Assembly (NCBI GenBank): GCA_902596605.1
Contig: CACJUU010000011.1
Location: 1-64,000 of the forward strand
Source of the DNA: an uncultured Alphaproteobacteria bacterium
GTDB lineage: Bacteria; Pseudomonadota; Alphaproteobacteria; Rhodobacterales; Rhodobacteraceae
Reading direction: 5' to 3'
Length of the DNA: 64,000 nucleotides
This document shows, in pieces, positions 62,378-64,000 of this stretch. A model generated the notes under the pieces. That model was not told where the DNA came from and did no database searches. It saw only the letters and a list, made by a program, of their open reading frames with translations. How positions within the stretch are numbered: the first letter of the stretch is position 1; every line of letters begins with the position of its first letter. The position numbers and the translations under genes are program-made.

Positions 62378-63415
62378 TTAACCCCCAGTTAGGCTCATAT
62401 GCCTATTAACCTTACCTTGAACACGCTCTTTTGAGAAGTCATAGGCAAACGAGTGCATTTCAGGTTTTTGTTTTATCGCTTTTCTGATGTTTTCGAGAAG
62501 ATCAGCATCAGTTGCACCAGGGTCTCTTAGTATTCTTCTAAAGTCTAAACTATTGCTTTGACCAAGACATTGATGTAAAACACCAGTTGCATCGACTCTT
62601 ATCCGATTACAGCTAGAGCAAAAGTTATGCGATAGAGGGGTAATAAATCCTAACTTAATGCTAGAGCCTTTAATTTTGCAGTATTTCGCAGGACCTCCCG
62701 AAGAAAATGTAATATCTTCAAGTTCAAATTTTGAAGAAATATTTTTCTTTACTTCATCAAGAGATAAAAAATTATTCAGCCGTATCTCATTGCCGATATC
62801 CCCCATAGGCATAGTTTCAATGAATGTAAGATCAAAATTGTTTTTGATACACCAATTTATAAAGTTATCTACCTCATCATCGTTAATATCTTTCAAAGCA
62901 ACACAATTAATTTTGATTTTAAGGTTTGCATCTTTTGCTGCTTCAATCCCGTTCAAAACATCGTGGAGTTTGCCAATTCTTGTAATATGTTCAAATTTTT
63001 TTGGATTAAGTGTATCAAGTGATATGTTTATGCGCCTAACTCCTGTAGCATACAATTGGCCAGCATATTTATACAACTGTGTGCCATTTGTTGTCAGTGT
63101 TAGCTCTTCTAATTGCTGAGATAAATTTGGATTTAGCATCTCAAAGAAATCCATTATACCTTTTCGAACCAAAGGTTCTCCACCTGTTATTCTTATTTTC
63201 TTTATACCCAAATGGATAAAACCCCTGCATAGCTTATGCATCTCCTCAAAAGTAAGAACTTCTTTTTTATTTAAAAAAGTCATCTTTTCAGGCATGCAAT
63301 ATGTACATCTTAAGTCACAGCGATCTGTGACGGATAACCTTAAATAGGTTATTTGTCTATTATAAGGATCTATAAGCTTACTGTTTTCCAATGATTTGTT
63401 CACTTGATTATTCAC
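62378..63415 (-). CDS. moaA: GTP 3',8-cyclase (molybdenum cofactor biosynthesis)
   Basis: Radical SAM enzyme of 345 residues catalysing the first step of molybdopterin synthesis. The N-terminal cluster motif is CDLRCTYCMPEKM and the C-terminal cluster ligands are in FCSSCNRIRVDATG, with C further on in LHQCLG. It ends in the conserved Gly-Gly. The start is GTG and overlaps the glmU stop as GTGA. Confidence 0.96.
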   Translation of the reverse strand: MNNQVNKSLENSKLIDPYNRQITYLRLSVTDRCDLRCTYCMPEKMTFLNKKEVLTFEEMHKLCRGFIHLGIKKIRITGGEPLVRKGIMDFFEMLNPNLSQQLEELTLTTNGTQLYKYAGQLYATGVRRINISLDTLNPKKFEHITRIGKLHDVLNGIEAAKDANLKIKINCVALKDINDDEVDNFINWCIKNNFDLTFIETMPMGDIGNEIRLNNFLSLDEVKKNISSKFELEDITFSSGGPAKYCKIKGSSIKLGFITPLSHNFCSSCNRIRVDATGVLHQCLGQSNSLDFRRILRDPGATDADLLENIRKAIKQKPEMHSFAYDFSKERVQGKVNRHMSLTGG

Positions 63416-64000
63416 CGCGTTATTTTACCTGCTACTTTTTGTAGTTTAAGCATTATTTTTTTACCTAAGCCGATTTTATTTTGCTGCATTGCTCTAGATA
63501 TTGCCAAGCTTTCAGATGGCACGTTTCTACTAATTACTGATCCGGCAGCCACTATTGATCCATTACCAATTTTCAATGGAGCAATAAGAGAGGCATTCGA
63601 TCCAATGAAAACATTATTACCTACTACAGTACTATGTTTATTTTTACCATCAAAATTGCAAAAAATAGTTCCAGCACCAATATTTGTACTTATACCGAGT
63701 TTTGCGTCCCCAATATAGGAAAAGTGATTTGCCTTACTCCCTGACGCTAAACTAGCATTTTTAACCTCCACAAAGTTTCCAACTTTAACTTCCTCTGAAA
63801 GACGGGTGCTTGGTCGAAGTCGCGCAAAAGGACCAATTTGGCAGTGACGCCCGATCTGAGACCCCTCTATGTAGCTGTAAGACCTAATTACAGTAGAGCT
63901 TTTAATCTTTACCCCATTACCAAAAACAACATAAGGCTCTATAACGCAGCCACTATTGATTTTTGTATCAAATGAAAAGAAACAGGTTTCAGGTGATTGC
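63412..64000 (-). CDS. glmU: GlmU, C-terminal part (runs off the window)
   Basis: The track ORF starts at an internal GTG, but the frame stays open to the window end. Upstream residues read IGPFARLRPSTRLSEEVKVG and join VEVKNASLASGSKANHFSYI, then NIGAGTIFCNFDG and FIGSNASLIAPLKIGNGSIV, all GlmU left-handed beta-helix motifs with acetyl-CoA and glucosamine-1-phosphate sites. The N-terminal uridylyltransferase lies outside the window. It makes UDP-GlcNAc, the starting sugar for PseB. Confidence 0.93.
   Translation of the reverse strand, partial: QSPETCFFSFDTKINSGCVIEPYVVFGNGVKIKSSTVIRSYSYIEGSQIGRHCQIGPFARLRPSTRLSEEVKVGNFVEVKNASLASGSKANHFSYIGDAKLGISTNIGAGTIFCNFDGKNKHSTVVGNNVFIGSNASLIAPLKIGNGSIVAAGSVISRNVPSESLAISRAMQQNKIGLGKKIMLKLQKVAGKITR

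Noticed and set aside
1-64000. CRISPR array, complete insertion sequence, toxin-antitoxin pair or defence island
   Set aside because: No regularly spaced repeats, transposase ORF with terminal repeats, or recognisable toxin/defence domains were seen in either strand.

Overview
The window reads as one contig from a low-GC, probably marine alphaproteobacterium. The supports are AT-rich coding sequence, short intergenic gaps, alphaproteobacterial tRNA-Ser(UGA) and tRNA-Met genes, a homogentisate cluster with a DUF2783 gene, and a MarR-type exopolysaccharide regulator (MarR_EPS). A streamlined low-GC Rhodobacterales-like lineage would fit, but this is inference; no ribosomal RNA or ribosomal protein gene is present to fix the taxonomy.

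Layout. (1) About 1-2970 is an accessory, decayed patch next to tRNA-Ser: a GNAT acetyltransferase, a MORN-repeat ORF with a foreign N-terminus, fused MFS and XRE remnants, a small zinc-ribbon membrane protein and an orphan phage terminase small subunit. (2) 3092-7933 holds single metabolic genes (zinc alcohol dehydrogenase, enoyl-CoA hydratase, DAO-type oxidoreductase, SDR) and a coiled-coil protein of unknown function. (3) 8072-23058 is a large acyl-CoA catabolic supercluster made of two convergent operons. The + operon has GST, two crotonases, a DsbA-like isomerase, an MDR reductase, an acyl-CoA synthetase, a 3-hydroxyacyl-CoA dehydrogenase and two SDRs. The - operon has MaoC hydratase, thiolase, nitronate monooxygenase-like protein, acyl-CoA dehydrogenase, histidine phosphatase, APH-type kinase and TesB thioesterase. 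(4) 23240-28857 has a decayed LivF gene, a serine hydrolase, a PaaI-type thioesterase, an amidase, a second acyl-CoA ligase and a small conserved-looking ORF behind a GC-rich hairpin. (5) 29356-34736 is a homogentisate operon: hmgA, fahA, an unusual metallo-beta-lactamase-fold protein, an aromatic FAD hydroxylase and DUF2783.

(6) 35313-61261 is a long minus-strand surface-polysaccharide locus. From its promoter end it runs MarR_EPS regulator, phosphomannomutase, UDP-glucose dehydrogenase, UDP-glucuronate epimerase, galU, then a pseudaminic acid set (pseF, pseG, pseI, ABC flippase, pseB, pseC, a pseH candidate), an oxidoreductase/aminotransferase pair, glycosyltransferases, a probable polymerase, a methyltransferase, a decayed methyltransferase and manC. 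A NusG/RfaH paralogue is transcribed divergently. The leader of the EPS transcript carries GCGGTAGC, the core of the ops element used by RfaH, in the loop of a short hairpin that overlaps the ribosome-binding site of the first gene. This is the most testable regulatory hypothesis in the window. (7) The right end has tRNA-Met, moaA and the C-terminal part of glmU, which runs off the window.

The genes work as two units: broad carbon catabolism (fatty or branched acyl-CoA, aromatic acids) and a regulated cell-surface glycan carrying pseudaminic acid and uronic acid. Gene decay is visible in several intergenic gaps, which is unusual for otherwise tightly packed DNA. No CRISPR array, complete insertion sequence, rRNA or replication origin was found.
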